From contig NZ_CP096147.1 in NCBI RefSeq assembly GCF_026016445.1, positions 594,501 through 658,500 on the forward strand: 64,000 nt of DNA, written 5' to 3'. This document shows positions 18,503 to 26,525 of the stretch, piece by piece. The number at the start of each line of letters is the position of its first letter. Position 1 is the stretch's first letter. This stretch comes from Cognatishimia activa. GTDB taxonomy: Bacteria > Pseudomonadota > Alphaproteobacteria > Rhodobacterales > Rhodobacteraceae. The notes below the pieces were generated by a model, which was not told the origin of the DNA, did not search any database, and worked only from the letters and a program-made list of their open reading frames with translations. The translations under genes were made by a program, and so were the position numbers.

Positions 18503-18568
18503 CTTTACGTTTACGTAAGAATACTATTACGTCAATTCTAGCTTTACGTAAACTTCCTTCACGTAAAG
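18503..18568. promoter_or_regulatory. array of ACGT-core operators in the MerR/fad promoter
   Basis: Five ACGT cores lie at 18507, 18513, 18529, 18546 and 18561. The first pair forms TTACGT-TT-ACGTAA (18505-18518), the fourth is a perfect TTTACGTAAA palindrome (18543-18552), and the fifth is CTTCACGTAAAG (18557-18568). After the first pair, spacing is 15-17 bases. The array is 78-143 bases upstream of the MerR gene. Such ACGT dyads resemble what I recall for MerR-type regulators of acyl-CoA catabolism; assignment to this MerR is inference. Confidence 0.65.
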
Positions 18569-18619
18569 TGTGGTGAATTGGTGAATTTCCGCCGCGTTAT
18601 GGGCTGTTTCGGATATTTT

Positions 18620-18635
18620 ATTGTTTTAAAACAAT
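18620..18635. repeat. perfect 16-bp palindrome ATTGTTTTAAAACAAT
   Basis: This palindrome lies in the 289-base gap between the two MerR genes, upstream of the ACGT array and 80 bases beyond the stop of the second MerR gene. It is AT-rich and could be an operator for another factor or an AT-rich upstream element. I see no coding sequence in this gap. Confidence 0.4.
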
Positions 18636-18714
18636 GTATTAAAAAAATCGCGCAGCGGGGCTACACGATTTCGTGACGTTACGGATTTTCGAAGTTTAAC
18701 CGCTGAATGGCTGG

Positions 18715-19083
18715 CTATTTCAAAGAATTGGCTGTCTCAGCGCGCAGATCTTCAAGTTCTTCGATTGCTTCTGCGAGCTGGTCGCGCTGCTCATATAGGC
18801 TTTTGAGTTGCTCGTCCGCCATCTCTACAAATGCAGCCATTTGCGCCTCGCTGCCTTCTTTTTCATAGATCAAAAGCCACTGACGCAGCTGTTCGAGTTT
18901 CAGCCCAAACCGGCGACCACGCATGATCAGAGTCATTCGGGCGACTTCTCTTGGACCGTAAAAGCGAGATCGGCCTTCGCGCTCTGGGGCAAGCAGTTCG
19001 ATATATTCGTAGTAACGCAAAGTCCTTGGCGTCACCTCGAATTTCGCGCACATTTCTTTAAATGTCAGACGCTGCGTGGTCAT
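18715..19083 (-). CDS. second MerR-family regulator
   Basis: The 122-residue protein is a paralogue of the regulator at 18024-18425: TFKEMCAKFEVTPRTLRYYEYIELLAPEREG, FYGPREVARMTLIMRGRRFGLKLEQLRQWL, and a glutamate/glutamine-rich coiled coil to the end. The only cysteine is in the helix-turn-helix, so metal sensing is unlikely. It has its own transcription unit: 289 bases separate it from the downstream MerR gene. The region in front of it lacks the ACGT cores, so it may respond to a different signal or target the same promoter. Confidence 0.86.
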   Translation of the reverse strand: MTTQRLTFKEMCAKFEVTPRTLRYYEYIELLAPEREGRSRFYGPREVARMTLIMRGRRFGLKLEQLRQWLLIYEKEGSEAQMAAFVEMADEQLKSLYEQRDQLAEAIEELEDLRAETANSLK

Positions 19084-19200
19084 AACAAGTTCTCCCTTGC
19101 GGCAAACTTATGCGCAGTGTTCAAAGAGAGCAACCGGTCAGGCGCGATGACGTCGCTACGTCCTTGTGATTGATCGAAGATAACGTGAAAGGATCAGGCG

Positions 19201-19626
19201 ATGAGCGTCGATCAAAGCAAGATTGCTCAGCAGTTTATCGAGGCCATTCCTCACGCCAAAGCGCTTGGAATGGAAGTGACTGAGGTTGGTGAAGGCATTG
19301 CGCAGCTTGAAATGGACTATGACAAGCGGTTCATTGGCGATCCTGACACTGGGGTTATCTCCGGAGGTGCAGTCTCAGCATTGATGGATACCTGTTCCGG
19401 GGCTGCTGTTCTCAGCCACCCAGACGTCACCGGGGCAACAGCGACCATCGACTTGCGCATCGACTACATGCGGGCCGCTAATCCGGGTCAGCGCATCATT
19501 GCGCGAGCAGAAGTTTATCATCTCACCCGGACAGTCGCTTTTGTGCGCGCCAAGTCTTACGACAATGATCGTGAAAATCCTGTTGCCACCGCGACAGGTG
19601 CTTTCACAGCGGAGAAAAAGGCATGA
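19201..19626 (+). CDS. PaaI-type hotdog thioesterase
   Basis: The 141-residue protein is a single hotdog domain that hydrolyses acyl- or aryl-CoA thioesters. The PaaI signature is visible: DPDTGVISGGAVSALMDTCSGAAVLS (residues about 45-70) supplies the helix with the catalytic acidic residue, followed by ATIDLRIDYMRAANPGQRI. It overlaps the next gene, also a thioesterase, by four bases, so the two are probably made together. The start ATG at 19201 follows an AAAGGATCAGGCG leader. It diverges from the second MerR gene. Confidence 0.87.
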   Translation: MSVDQSKIAQQFIEAIPHAKALGMEVTEVGEGIAQLEMDYDKRFIGDPDTGVISGGAVSALMDTCSGAAVLSHPDVTGATATIDLRIDYMRAANPGQRIIARAEVYHLTRTVAFVRAKSYDNDRENPVATATGAFTAEKKA

Positions 19627-20135
19627 GCAGACCGCGTCCAGAACCCGTCCAAGTCGTAAAGCAACGCCGAGATGCTGCATTAAATGCTCTGGTCGCAAGT
19701 ATCCCTTACTGTGAGTTCCTAGGGGTTCACTTTGAGCGGCGCGGAGATGAGCTGACCGGGATCATGAAGTTTCAGGAAACCAATATCGGGAACCCGCTGC
19801 TGCCAGCATTGCATGGGGGGGCGACGGCGGCGTTTCTTGAAATCACTTCGGTGATTGGATTGCGCTGGGCAACGCTTTGGGAGGATATGGAAAGCGGGGT
19901 GCTCTCGCTGGATGAGCTCGAAAAGGGCAGCCTTCCACGTTTGCCCAAAACCATCGATTTCACCGTGGACTACCTGCGTTCAGGATTGCCACGAGATGCC
20001 TATGCACGTGCGCGGGTCAATCGGTCGGGGCGTCGCTATGCGTCTGTGCATGTCGAAGCTTGGCAGGATCGCCGCGAGAAGCTTTTTGCGCAGGCGACTG
20101 GTCATTTCCTGATGCCGGCTCCCGTGGGCGATTGA
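19623..20135 (+). CDS. second PaaI-type hotdog thioesterase
   Basis: The 170-residue protein is a longer hotdog thioesterase: GNPLLPALHGGATAAFLEITSVIGLRW is the PaaI helix with the HGG motif, then KTIDFTVDYLRSGLPRDAYARARV and a C-terminal strand pair. Compared with its neighbour it has an N-terminal helix (about 1-35) and an insertion around 75-95. The pair may act as a heteromer or on different acyl chains; this cannot be decided from sequence. The following MATE gene starts four bases after its stop. Confidence 0.84.
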   Translation: MSRPRPEPVQVVKQRRDAALNALVASIPYCEFLGVHFERRGDELTGIMKFQETNIGNPLLPALHGGATAAFLEITSVIGLRWATLWEDMESGVLSLDELEKGSLPRLPKTIDFTVDYLRSGLPRDAYARARVNRSGRRYASVHVEAWQDRREKLFAQATGHFLMPAPVGD

Positions 20136-20139
20136 CCAG

Positions 20140-21468
20140 ATGACAACACAAGCCGCTCGGCAGCCAGAGGTCACACACCGCCGTATTCTTAAGATCGCAT
20201 TGCCAGTGGTCCTGTCCAACGCGACCGTCCCGATTTTGGGTGCCGTCGATGTCGGCGTTGTCGGTCAGCTAGGTGAAGCTGCGCCAATTGGTGCAGTGGC
20301 GATGGGTGCGATTATTCTGTCTTCGATCTACTGGATTTTTGGTTTCCTGCGCATGGGAACAGCCGGTCTGGTTGGCCAAGCGGCGGGTGCCGAGGATAGT
20401 GCCGAAGTCTCGGCTATTCTCACTCGCGCAATGATGATCGCAGGGGCAGGGGGCTTGCTGCTGATCCTGCTGCAGATACCAATATTCGCAGCGGCCTTTA
20501 TGTTGTCGCCTGCCTCACCTGAGGTCGAGAGCCTTGCGCGGGATTACCTGCAGATCCGTATTTGGACAGCACCTGCTGCGATTGCGGTTTATGCCGCCAC
20601 AGGATGGCTCGTCGCGATGGAGCGCACAACGGGTGTGTTTTGGGTCCAGTTCGTGATGAACGGGATCAATATCCTGTTGGATCTATGGTTTGTTTTGGGC
20701 CTCGGCTGGGGTGTCGAGGGCGTAGCCATAGCGACGGTCATTGCAGAATTGACTGGCGCCGCCCTGGGTCTGTGGCTTTGTCGAGATGCCTTTGATCATG
20801 TGGAGTGGCGCAATTGGGCGCGTGTCTTTGATCGTGCCAAGCTTATTCGCATGGGGCTGCTGAATGTGGATATTCTCATCCGTTCAGCTCTCCTTATGGC
20901 GATATTCTCAAGCTTTGTTTTTCTTGGTGCAGGCTTTGGCGATGTAACATTGGCGGCAAACGAAGTCCTGATCCAGTTCACCTACATTGTGGCCTATGCC
21001 ATGGACGGCTTCGCCTTTGCAGCCGAAGCGCTGATTGCGCGTGCAATCGGGCAGGGCAATGTGAGACGATTGCGAAAATCCGCCCTGATGTGTTCCTTCT
21101 GGGGCGCTGTCACCTGCACCAGCATGGCGCTATTCTTCGCCTTCGGTGGGCCCTGGCTGATTGACGTGATGGCCAAGTCGGCAGACGTGCAGGCCGATGC
21201 GCGTATCTATTTGATCTGGATGGTTGCAGCGCCAATCGTTGGCTGCGCAGCGTGGATGTTAGACGGTATTTTTATTGGCGCAACTCGCGGGAGTGATATG
21301 CGCAATATGATGATCGTCAGCGCCATCATCTATGTGATCGCGGTGCTGGTTTTGATCCCAGTCTTTGACAATCATGGCCTCTGGGCTGCTTTGCTGATTT
21401 CCTTCGCGGTGCGCGGAGCTACACTTGGCTCGCGCTACCCAGCTTTGGAGCGTTCCGTGAACGCTTAA
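20140..21468 (+). CDS. MATE-family efflux transporter (DinF-like)
   Basis: The 442-residue inner-membrane protein has about twelve hydrophobic segments arranged as two six-helix bundles, typical of MATE antiporters that export cationic drugs or metabolites with Na+ or H+. Recognisable pieces are ALPVVLSNATVPILGAVDVGVVGQLG in helix 1 and the matching ANEVLIQFTYIVAYAMDGFAFAAEALIARAIGQGN in the second bundle. The latter is more like the DinF branch than NorM. It follows the two thioesterases by four bases, possibly one transcription unit. The substrate is unknown. Confidence 0.9.
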   Translation: MTTQAARQPEVTHRRILKIALPVVLSNATVPILGAVDVGVVGQLGEAAPIGAVAMGAIILSSIYWIFGFLRMGTAGLVGQAAGAEDSAEVSAILTRAMMIAGAGGLLLILLQIPIFAAAFMLSPASPEVESLARDYLQIRIWTAPAAIAVYAATGWLVAMERTTGVFWVQFVMNGINILLDLWFVLGLGWGVEGVAIATVIAELTGAALGLWLCRDAFDHVEWRNWARVFDRAKLIRMGLLNVDILIRSALLMAIFSSFVFLGAGFGDVTLAANEVLIQFTYIVAYAMDGFAFAAEALIARAIGQGNVRRLRKSALMCSFWGAVTCTSMALFFAFGGPWLIDVMAKSADVQADARIYLIWMVAAPIVGCAAWMLDGIFIGATRGSDMRNMMIVSAIIYVIAVLVLIPVFDNHGLWAALLISFAVRGATLGSRYPALERSVNA

Positions 21469-21803
21469 AGGATATCCAATACGCTTTCTGGTGGGCGTCC
21501 CAGACGCGCTTTGCCATTGGCAATTACCACAGGGCGTTCAATCAGTTTTGGCACTTCGACCATGGCTGCGATCAACATATCTTCATCGCTGTCCTTGCTC
21601 AGACCACGCTCTTTAAACTCCGCTTCGCTTTTACGCATCAGATCTATTGCCGGAATGCTGAGAAGTTTGAGAACCTCGCGGATTTCGGCCTCAGTCGGCG
21701 CATCCTCAAGGTATTTGCGGATTGTCACCGGGCCTTTTTCTTCAACCAAAGCAAGGGTTTGGCGGGATTTCGAACAGCGTGGGTTGTGCCAGATCTCAGT
21801 CAT
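21465..21803 (-). CDS. arsC: arsenate reductase, glutaredoxin-coupled type
   Basis: The 112-residue protein has the thioredoxin-like ArsC fold with the active cysteine in [20 protein letters not shown] (Cys10) and the family strand [18 protein letters not shown]. The arginine-bearing [22 protein letters not shown] completes the signature. It reduces arsenate to arsenite using glutathione and glutaredoxin in the cytoplasm. No arsenite pump or ArsR is nearby, so it is not part of an ars operon; it overlaps pyrD by four bases and converges with the MATE gene. A different thiol-reductase substrate is possible for such orphan copies. Confidence 0.85.
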   Translation of the reverse strand: MTEIWHNPRCSKSRQTLALVEEKGPVTIRKYLEDAPTEAEIREVLKLLSIPAIDLMRKSEAEFKERGLSKDSDEDMLIAAMVEVPKLIERPVVIANGKARLGRPPESVLDIL

Positions 21804-22858
21804 AGCCAGTCCTCTCGTTTGGTGCCAATGGCCTCTGAAACACTGCTAAAGCCATCGCGGGCAAGCAATTCATCCAAGCCGCGCACAATGTCCTCGACCA
21901 TCGAAAGGCCGCCATAAACCAATGCGGTGTAAAGCTGCACCACAGAAGCGCCTGCGCAGATTTTCGTATAGGCCTGTTCTGCATTCGAGATGCCACCAAC
22001 GCCTACCAGCGGCAGCTTGCCTTCGGTCAGTCTGGAAAGCTGCGCCAACACGCGTGTCGATTTCTCAAACAACGGCGCGCCTGAGAGGCCGCCTTTTTCA
22101 TCTCGGTGCTCTGACAGCAACCCGTCGCGGTCCAACGTGGTGTTGGTGGCGATGATGGCATCCAAACCGCTTTCCACGGCCACCTCGGCGATCTCGGCCA
22201 GTTCCGCTTCGGTCAGATCCGGGGCGATCTTCAGGAACACAGGGATTTTACGGTCCAGACCCGCGCGAGCTTCCATCACACCAGCGAGCAAGGCGGAGAG
22301 AGCCGCTTTGCCTTGCAAGTCACGCAGTTTTTCGGTGTTCGGTGAGCTGACATTCACTGTTGCGAAATCCAAATGCGCGCCGCAATGCGCTAGCACCTTG
22401 GCAAAGTCGGCGGCGCGATCCTCAGAGTCTTTGTTGGCTCCAAGGTTCAGACCGATCACAGCATCTCGTGGACGCTGTGCAAGACGGGAGGCAATGGCTT
22501 CCATGCCTTCGTTGTTAAACCCAAAGCGGTTGATGGCCGCGCGGTCCTCAGTCAAACGGAAAAGGCGTGGTTTCGGGTTGCCGGGCTGTGGCCGCGGTGT
22601 CGCTGCACCAACCTCGAAGAACCCAAAGCCTGCGCGCGAAAGACCCAAAAGCGCTGTCGCGTTTTTGTCGAAACCTGCTGCGAGCCCCACCGGGTTGGGC
22701 AGCTCGATCCCTGCAAAAGTCGTGCGCAGGCGAGGGGAGGTTAAAAGTCCCGGATTGGCTGCAGCACCAAGTTGCAGCGCTTTGATCGCCAAACCATGAG
22801 AATTCTCTGGATCAATCTTGTGTAAGATCGGCATGCCGATTTTTTCAAGGAAGTTCAT
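21800..22858 (-). CDS. pyrD: dihydroorotate dehydrogenase (quinone), class 2
   Basis: I choose the ATG at 22858 ([24 protein letters not shown]), which overlaps the DUF952 stop as ATGA; the 20 extra residues of the longer frame are not conserved in character. The 352-residue flavoenzyme oxidises dihydroorotate to orotate at the inner membrane with quinone as acceptor. It shows the class 2 N-terminal amphipathic helix, [13 protein letters not shown], the [10 protein letters not shown] segment, [14 protein letters not shown] with the catalytic serine region, and the FMN-binding [26 protein letters not shown]. It is a pyrimidine synthesis gene; arsC follows with a four-base overlap. Confidence 0.95.
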   Translation of the reverse strand: MNFLEKIGMPILHKIDPENSHGLAIKALQLGAAANPGLLTSPRLRTTFAGIELPNPVGLAAGFDKNATALLGLSRAGFGFFEVGAATPRPQPGNPKPRLFRLTEDRAAINRFGFNNEGMEAIASRLAQRPRDAVIGLNLGANKDSEDRAADFAKVLAHCGAHLDFATVNVSSPNTEKLRDLQGKAALSALLAGVMEARAGLDRKIPVFLKIAPDLTEAELAEIAEVAVESGLDAIIATNTTLDRDGLLSEHRDEKGGLSGAPLFEKSTRVLAQLSRLTEGKLPLVGVGGISNAEQAYTKICAGASVVQLYTALVYGGLSMVEDIVRGLDELLARDGFSSVSEAIGTKREDWL

Positions 22859-23196
22859 ACGCCAGCCTCCTTCGGGAATTCGTGGACACCATCCACCAGC
22901 GGCAGCGGTTTCGCCCACAGCACTTCATCAAGGCGCATTTCGCGATATAGATGCGGGAATTTATCGCCACCGCGTGAGACTTCCCACTTCAGCGCCTCGC
23001 CTAGATCATTGGCCTCCAATGCCAGCAGCCAAAGCCCATCGAGACCCGCAAAGTGCTTGGCGGCTGTCTCTGCAGCCTGCGTAGCCGTGGAAAAATGCAC
23101 GAAGCCATCGGCCAGATCAATTGGGGCGCCCATTGTGGTGCCTTCTGCCTGCAACTGGGCCCATTCATCGGCCCGAAATATCTTGAAAATCAGCAT
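22855..23196 (-). CDS. DUF952 family protein
   Basis: I start at the ATG at 23196 ([15 protein letters not shown]), where the conserved sequence begins. The 113-residue protein shows the DUF952 pattern: [23 protein letters not shown], then [33 protein letters not shown]. The family has an ADP-ribosyltransferase-related fold, but no activity has been assigned to it that I can name. It is translationally coupled to pyrD, as in many Rhodobacterales, which suggests co-expression and not necessarily a shared function. Confidence 0.85.
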   Translation of the reverse strand: MLIFKIFRADEWAQLQAEGTTMGAPIDLADGFVHFSTATQAAETAAKHFAGLDGLWLLALEANDLGEALKWEVSRGGDKFPHLYREMRLDEVLWAKPLPLVDGVHEFPKEAGV

Positions 23197-23290
23197 GAGG
23201 CTCAAATGCCCGTCGAATGTGCAATGGTCAAGCATTTGCGCGCTGTCATGATCCTGTTACCGCCACAACCGTAGGTTCCGCGACAAGAGT

Positions 23291-23308
23291 TTTGACTCAT
23301 GGGTCAAA
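23291..23308. promoter_or_regulatory. TTTGAC-N6-GTCAAA dyad upstream of the 5'-nucleotidase gene
   Basis: TTTGACTCATGGGTCAAA is an 18-base near-palindrome with one mismatched pair (TTTGACyCATGrGTCAAA), 43-60 bases upstream of the start at 23351. It contains TTGACT, a possible -35 element, so a protein bound here would block the promoter. The regulator is unknown. Confidence 0.45.
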
Positions 23309-23350
23309 ATTGTGTCCAAATCACTCCGATAACAATTAAGGGGAGTTCCG

Positions 23351-24931
23351 ATGTTCATGCGTTTTCTAACCAGTGCGGCCGCGCTTGCTGTCACAGCTGG
23401 CATGGCGTCTGCCGAATATAAGCTGACCATCCTACATACAAACGACATCCACAGCCGGATTGAGTCGATCAACAAATATGATTCTACCTGTAACGCCGAA
23501 GGCGAAGCAGAGGGCAAATGCTTTGGTGGCGTTGCGCGTATCAAAACGCTGATCGATGCCAAGCGCCAAGAGCTGGCCGGTCAGAACTTCTTGGTTCTGG
23601 ACGCGGGCGATCCATTCCAAGGGTCTTTGTTCTACACCACCTACAAGGGTGAAGCGGAAGCCGAGTTCATGGAGCAGATCGGCTATGACGTCATGGCCGT
23701 TGGCAACCATGAATTTGACGATGGTCCAGCAGGCCTTGAAAAGTTTGTAGATACGGTTTCCTTCCCGGTGATCTCTGGCAACCTGGATCTGACCTCAGAA
23801 CCAATGCTGAAAGGCAAAGTGAAGAATCACGTCGTGCTGGAAGTTGGCGGTGAAAAGATCGGCATCATCTCAGCGTTGGCGGTGGATACGGTCGACACAT
23901 CTTCTCCGGGTGACAACGTTGTTTTCCAAGATGAGATCGACAGTCTGAAAGCAGATGTCGCTGCGCTGGAAGCAGAAGGTGTGAGCAAGATCATCGCGTT
24001 AAACCACGTCGGTCTGGCAAAAGACCTCGACATTGCAGCCAACGTTCCAGGTCTTGATCTGGTGGTCGGTGGGCACTCTCACACTTTGCTGTCCAACACA
24101 TCTGACCGCGCGGCGGGGCCATACCCGACTATGGTTGGCGACGTGCCTGTGGTTCAGGCTTATGCCTATTCAAAATATGTTGGTGAGATCACTCTGACCT
24201 TTGATGATGCGGGTAACGTAACATCTGCGATGGGTGAACCAATCCTACTCGATGCATCTGTCGAACCGAATGCGGCCATGTCGGCACGTGTTTCTGAGAT
24301 GGGCGCTCCCATCGAAGAGATGAAAAAACGTGTCGTAGCGGATGCAGCTGACGTGATCAATGGCGATCGCAATGTCTGCCGTCTGCAGGAATGCGGCATG
24401 GGCAACCTTGTAGCGGACGCTATGCTTGACCGTGTCGCGGATCAGGGCATCACAATCGCGATCCAGAACTCTGGTGGTCTGCGTGCCTCTATTGATGCGG
24501 GCGAAGTCACCATGGGTGAGGTTCTGACGGTTCTGCCATTCCAGAACACTCTGTCGACTTTCCAGGTGTCTGGTCAGACCGTGATCGATGCGCTTGAAAA
24601 TGGTGTGAGCCAAATCGAAGAAGTGAAGGGCCGCTTCCCTCAGGTGGCTGGCCTGAAGTTCACCTTTGATGGGTCTGTCGCGCCGAACGAAGGCCGCATC
24701 CAAGAGGTGATGGTCATGAAAGACGGCGCTTGGGTTCCGATTGATCCAGCGGCAACCTATGGTCTGGTGTCCAACAACTACGTGCGTAATGGTGGTGACG
24801 GTTACAAAATGTTCCGCGATGCTGAAAACGCTTATGACTTTGGCCCTGACCTGGCAGATGTGACCGCAGAATACATTGCTAAAAACGCGCCATACACTGC
24901 TTACACAGACGGTCGTATTACTCAAAAGTAG
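23351..24931 (+). CDS. periplasmic 5'-nucleotidase / 2',3'-cyclic phosphodiesterase family
   Basis: The 526-residue protein has a signal peptide (MFMRFLTSAAALAVTAGMASA) and the two-domain UshA/5'-nucleotidase architecture. The metal motifs of the N-terminal calcineurin-like domain are all present: ILHTNDIHSR, VLDAGDPFQGS, VGNHEFDDG, NHVG and GGHSHT. The C-terminal substrate domain (about 330-520) has IAIQNSGGLRASIDAGEVTMGEVLTVLPFQNTL and the NYVRNGGDGYKMF aromatic clamp. It releases phosphate and nucleosides from external nucleotides, which could feed the deo and purine genes of this window. It ends in a strong terminator. Confidence 0.94.
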   Translation: MFMRFLTSAAALAVTAGMASAEYKLTILHTNDIHSRIESINKYDSTCNAEGEAEGKCFGGVARIKTLIDAKRQELAGQNFLVLDAGDPFQGSLFYTTYKGEAEAEFMEQIGYDVMAVGNHEFDDGPAGLEKFVDTVSFPVISGNLDLTSEPMLKGKVKNHVVLEVGGEKIGIISALAVDTVDTSSPGDNVVFQDEIDSLKADVAALEAEGVSKIIALNHVGLAKDLDIAANVPGLDLVVGGHSHTLLSNTSDRAAGPYPTMVGDVPVVQAYAYSKYVGEITLTFDDAGNVTSAMGEPILLDASVEPNAAMSARVSEMGAPIEEMKKRVVADAADVINGDRNVCRLQECGMGNLVADAMLDRVADQGITIAIQNSGGLRASIDAGEVTMGEVLTVLPFQNTLSTFQVSGQTVIDALENGVSQIEEVKGRFPQVAGLKFTFDGSVAPNEGRIQEVMVMKDGAWVPIDPAATYGLVSNNYVRNGGDGYKMFRDAENAYDFGPDLADVTAEYIAKNAPYTAYTDGRITQK

Positions 24932-24950
24932 GCCTTAAAATAGCACATGA

Positions 24951-24976
24951 GGGCGCGGGTTACCGCGCCCTTTTTT
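24951..24976 (+). terminator. Rho-independent terminator after the 5'-nucleotidase gene
   Basis: GGGCGCGG (24951-24958) pairs perfectly with CCGCGCCC (24963-24970) across GTTA and is followed by six T residues on the plus strand. It lies 19 bases after the stop codon and just before the convergent pirin gene ends at 24979. Confidence 0.9.
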
Positions 24977-24978
24977 GT

Positions 24979-25941
24979 TCAGCGATCCCAAGTTTTGGGG
25001 CGCATACGTTCCATCTCCGGCGTGATCGGGATGAATTCTTTGTCATCACCAATAGGCAATGAAAACGGCCCCTGTGACCAATCCTGAGATTTCCAACTTT
25101 CTTTTGCGAGATCAATCTTCTCCGGCGATGAAGACACAAAGTTCCACCACATGTACCGCGGTCCATTTAATGTGGCGCCCCCAAGCGCAAGCAGGCGCGC
25201 GCCCGTCGGCCCGGCTTTCACAGCCATTTTATCACCTGGCTTGAAAATCATCATTTGTCCCGCTTGATAAATTTGCCCGGCCACTTCGATGCTGCCAGTT
25301 GTCACGTAGATTCCACGATCTTCATGGTCATCCGGCAAGGGAAACCAAGCGCCGGGTTGAAGCGTTACATCAACGTAAAATATGTCTGATTGCATCGTTA
25401 CAGGGGATGTTTCGCCATATCCGGTCCCCAGTATCAGGCGCGCAGAGGCACCATTGTCCTGGAGGAATGGAAGTGCTTCTTTGCTGTGGTGCTCAAAATC
25501 AGGATTGGTGTCTTCTTTGTCTTCAGGCAAAGCAACCCAGGTCTGAATACCAAACATGGAATGCGCTGTTTTGCGCGTCTCTTCTGAAGTGCGCTCAGAG
25601 TGGGTGACGCCTTTACCTGCCAGCATCCAATTGACTTCGCCCGGATAGATCATCTGCCGTGTGCCGAGGCTGTCGCGGTGTTCGAACTCTCCTTCATAAA
25701 GATAAGTCACCGTGCCAAGGCCAATGTGCGGATGTGGGCGAACATCAATGCCGTTTTCGTTGATAAATTCAGCTGGTCCCATTTGATCAAAGAATATGAA
25801 AGGTCCAACCATCTGGCGTTGCGGGGCCGGTAGGGCACGGCGTACTTCAAAGCCGCCAAGGTCGCGACTGCGTGGAACAATCATTGTTTCAATATCGTCC
25901 ACCGAAGCGGCGTAGGTCGGGTGTAGAGGGTTCCAACTCAT
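24979..25941 (-). CDS. pirin family protein
   Basis: I start at the ATG at 25941 (MSWNPLHPTYAASVDDIE), the first in front of conserved sequence; longer frames would run through the palindrome at 25966. The 320-residue bicupin has the pirin metal site: HPHIGLGTVTYLYEGEFEHRDSLG holds two His and the Glu/His, and MLAGKGVTHSERTSEE the next His. The C-terminal cupin begins about residue 170. Pirins are iron proteins; some act as quercetinases and others as redox-linked regulators, and this one cannot be assigned. It is monocistronic. Confidence 0.9.
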   Translation of the reverse strand: MSWNPLHPTYAASVDDIETMIVPRSRDLGGFEVRRALPAPQRQMVGPFIFFDQMGPAEFINENGIDVRPHPHIGLGTVTYLYEGEFEHRDSLGTRQMIYPGEVNWMLAGKGVTHSERTSEETRKTAHSMFGIQTWVALPEDKEDTNPDFEHHSKEALPFLQDNGASARLILGTGYGETSPVTMQSDIFYVDVTLQPGAWFPLPDDHEDRGIYVTTGSIEVAGQIYQAGQMMIFKPGDKMAVKAGPTGARLLALGGATLNGPRYMWWNFVSSSPEKIDLAKESWKSQDWSQGPFSLPIGDDKEFIPITPEMERMRPKTWDR

Positions 25942-25965
25942 GTTCAGCTCCTTGATGTTGATATC

Positions 25966-25979
25966 TTTGTTGCAACAAA
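25966..25979. promoter_or_regulatory. TTTGTTGCAACAAA palindrome upstream of pirin
   Basis: This perfect 14-base palindrome is 25-38 bases upstream of the pirin start, where an operator would overlap the promoter or transcription start. Its form (TTGTTGCAACAA) is like MarR-type operators. No regulator gene is next to it. Confidence 0.5.
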
Positions 25980-26106
25980 AGTAGGAGCTGTGACTCAAAA
26001 GGCCATCCTCTGAATCTGCACGATATTTGCGCATGATCGCACATCGCAGGGTGGTCCGTGCAATTTAGAAGGGTGAACTACGGCGATTTTTGCATTAGAA
26101 ATCCTT

Positions 26107-26412
26107 ATGGACCACCCGCTGATCGATCTCATCAACCAGAAAATCGCCGAGGCTGAAGCCGACGGCGAATTTGAAAATCTGACGGGGCAAGGAAAGCCTC
26201 TACCCAAAGTGGATGATCCGGAAAACGCTCTGATCAACCGCTTGATAAAGGAAAGTGGTGGCGTTCCAGAGTTTGTATCGCTCAGCCGTGAACTTCAGAA
26301 ACTGCGCGAAGAGTTGCGCGAAACTGGGGACCGCACGCGTCGGCAGGACATTCTGAAAGAGATGTCGATGATGGAAGCGCGGATAGAAATCGCTCGGAAA
26401 GCCCATCGCTGA
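26107..26412 (+). CDS. DUF1992 (DnaJ homologue C28-type) protein
   Basis: The 101-residue protein matches the DUF1992 pattern: DLINQKIAEAEADGEFENLTGQGKPLP is the core, with the invariant GEF.NL.G.GKPL stretch, and VPEFVSLSRELQKLREELRE begins a charged helix. The domain is shared with eukaryotic DNAJC28 but this copy has no J domain. Its function is unknown. It is a small monocistronic gene, divergent from pirin, with an ATG at 26107. Confidence 0.85.
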   Translation: MDHPLIDLINQKIAEAEADGEFENLTGQGKPLPKVDDPENALINRLIKESGGVPEFVSLSRELQKLREELRETGDRTRRQDILKEMSMMEARIEIARKAHR

Positions 26413-26472
26413 CATCCTGATTATCAAATGAAGCCGTTAGGTGCATCAGGAGGTGCATAAGCGCAATTTGAC

Positions 26473-26490
26473 TTGGCGAGGCTTTGCCAA
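26473..26490. promoter_or_regulatory. TTGGC-N8-GCCAA dyad upstream of the ureidoglycine aminohydrolase gene
   Basis: TTGGCGAGGCTTTGCCAA has perfect five-base arms 36-53 bases before the start at 26526, directly after a TTGACT at 26468. It may be an operator of a purine-catabolism regulator, but this is a short match and could be chance. Confidence 0.3.
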
Positions 26491-26525
26491 CTCGATTTAG
26501 TAAAGGGGCTTAACAAGAGGCCTTT

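Noticed and set aside
21465..21803. Arsenic resistance operon
   Set aside because: Only ArsC is found; no ArsR, arsenite pump or ArsH is adjacent, and the overlap is with pyrD.
22859..22918. Longer start of PyrD
   Set aside because: The extension reads into the DUF952 gene, is Gly/Trp/Pro rich, and has no ribosome binding site at the right distance.
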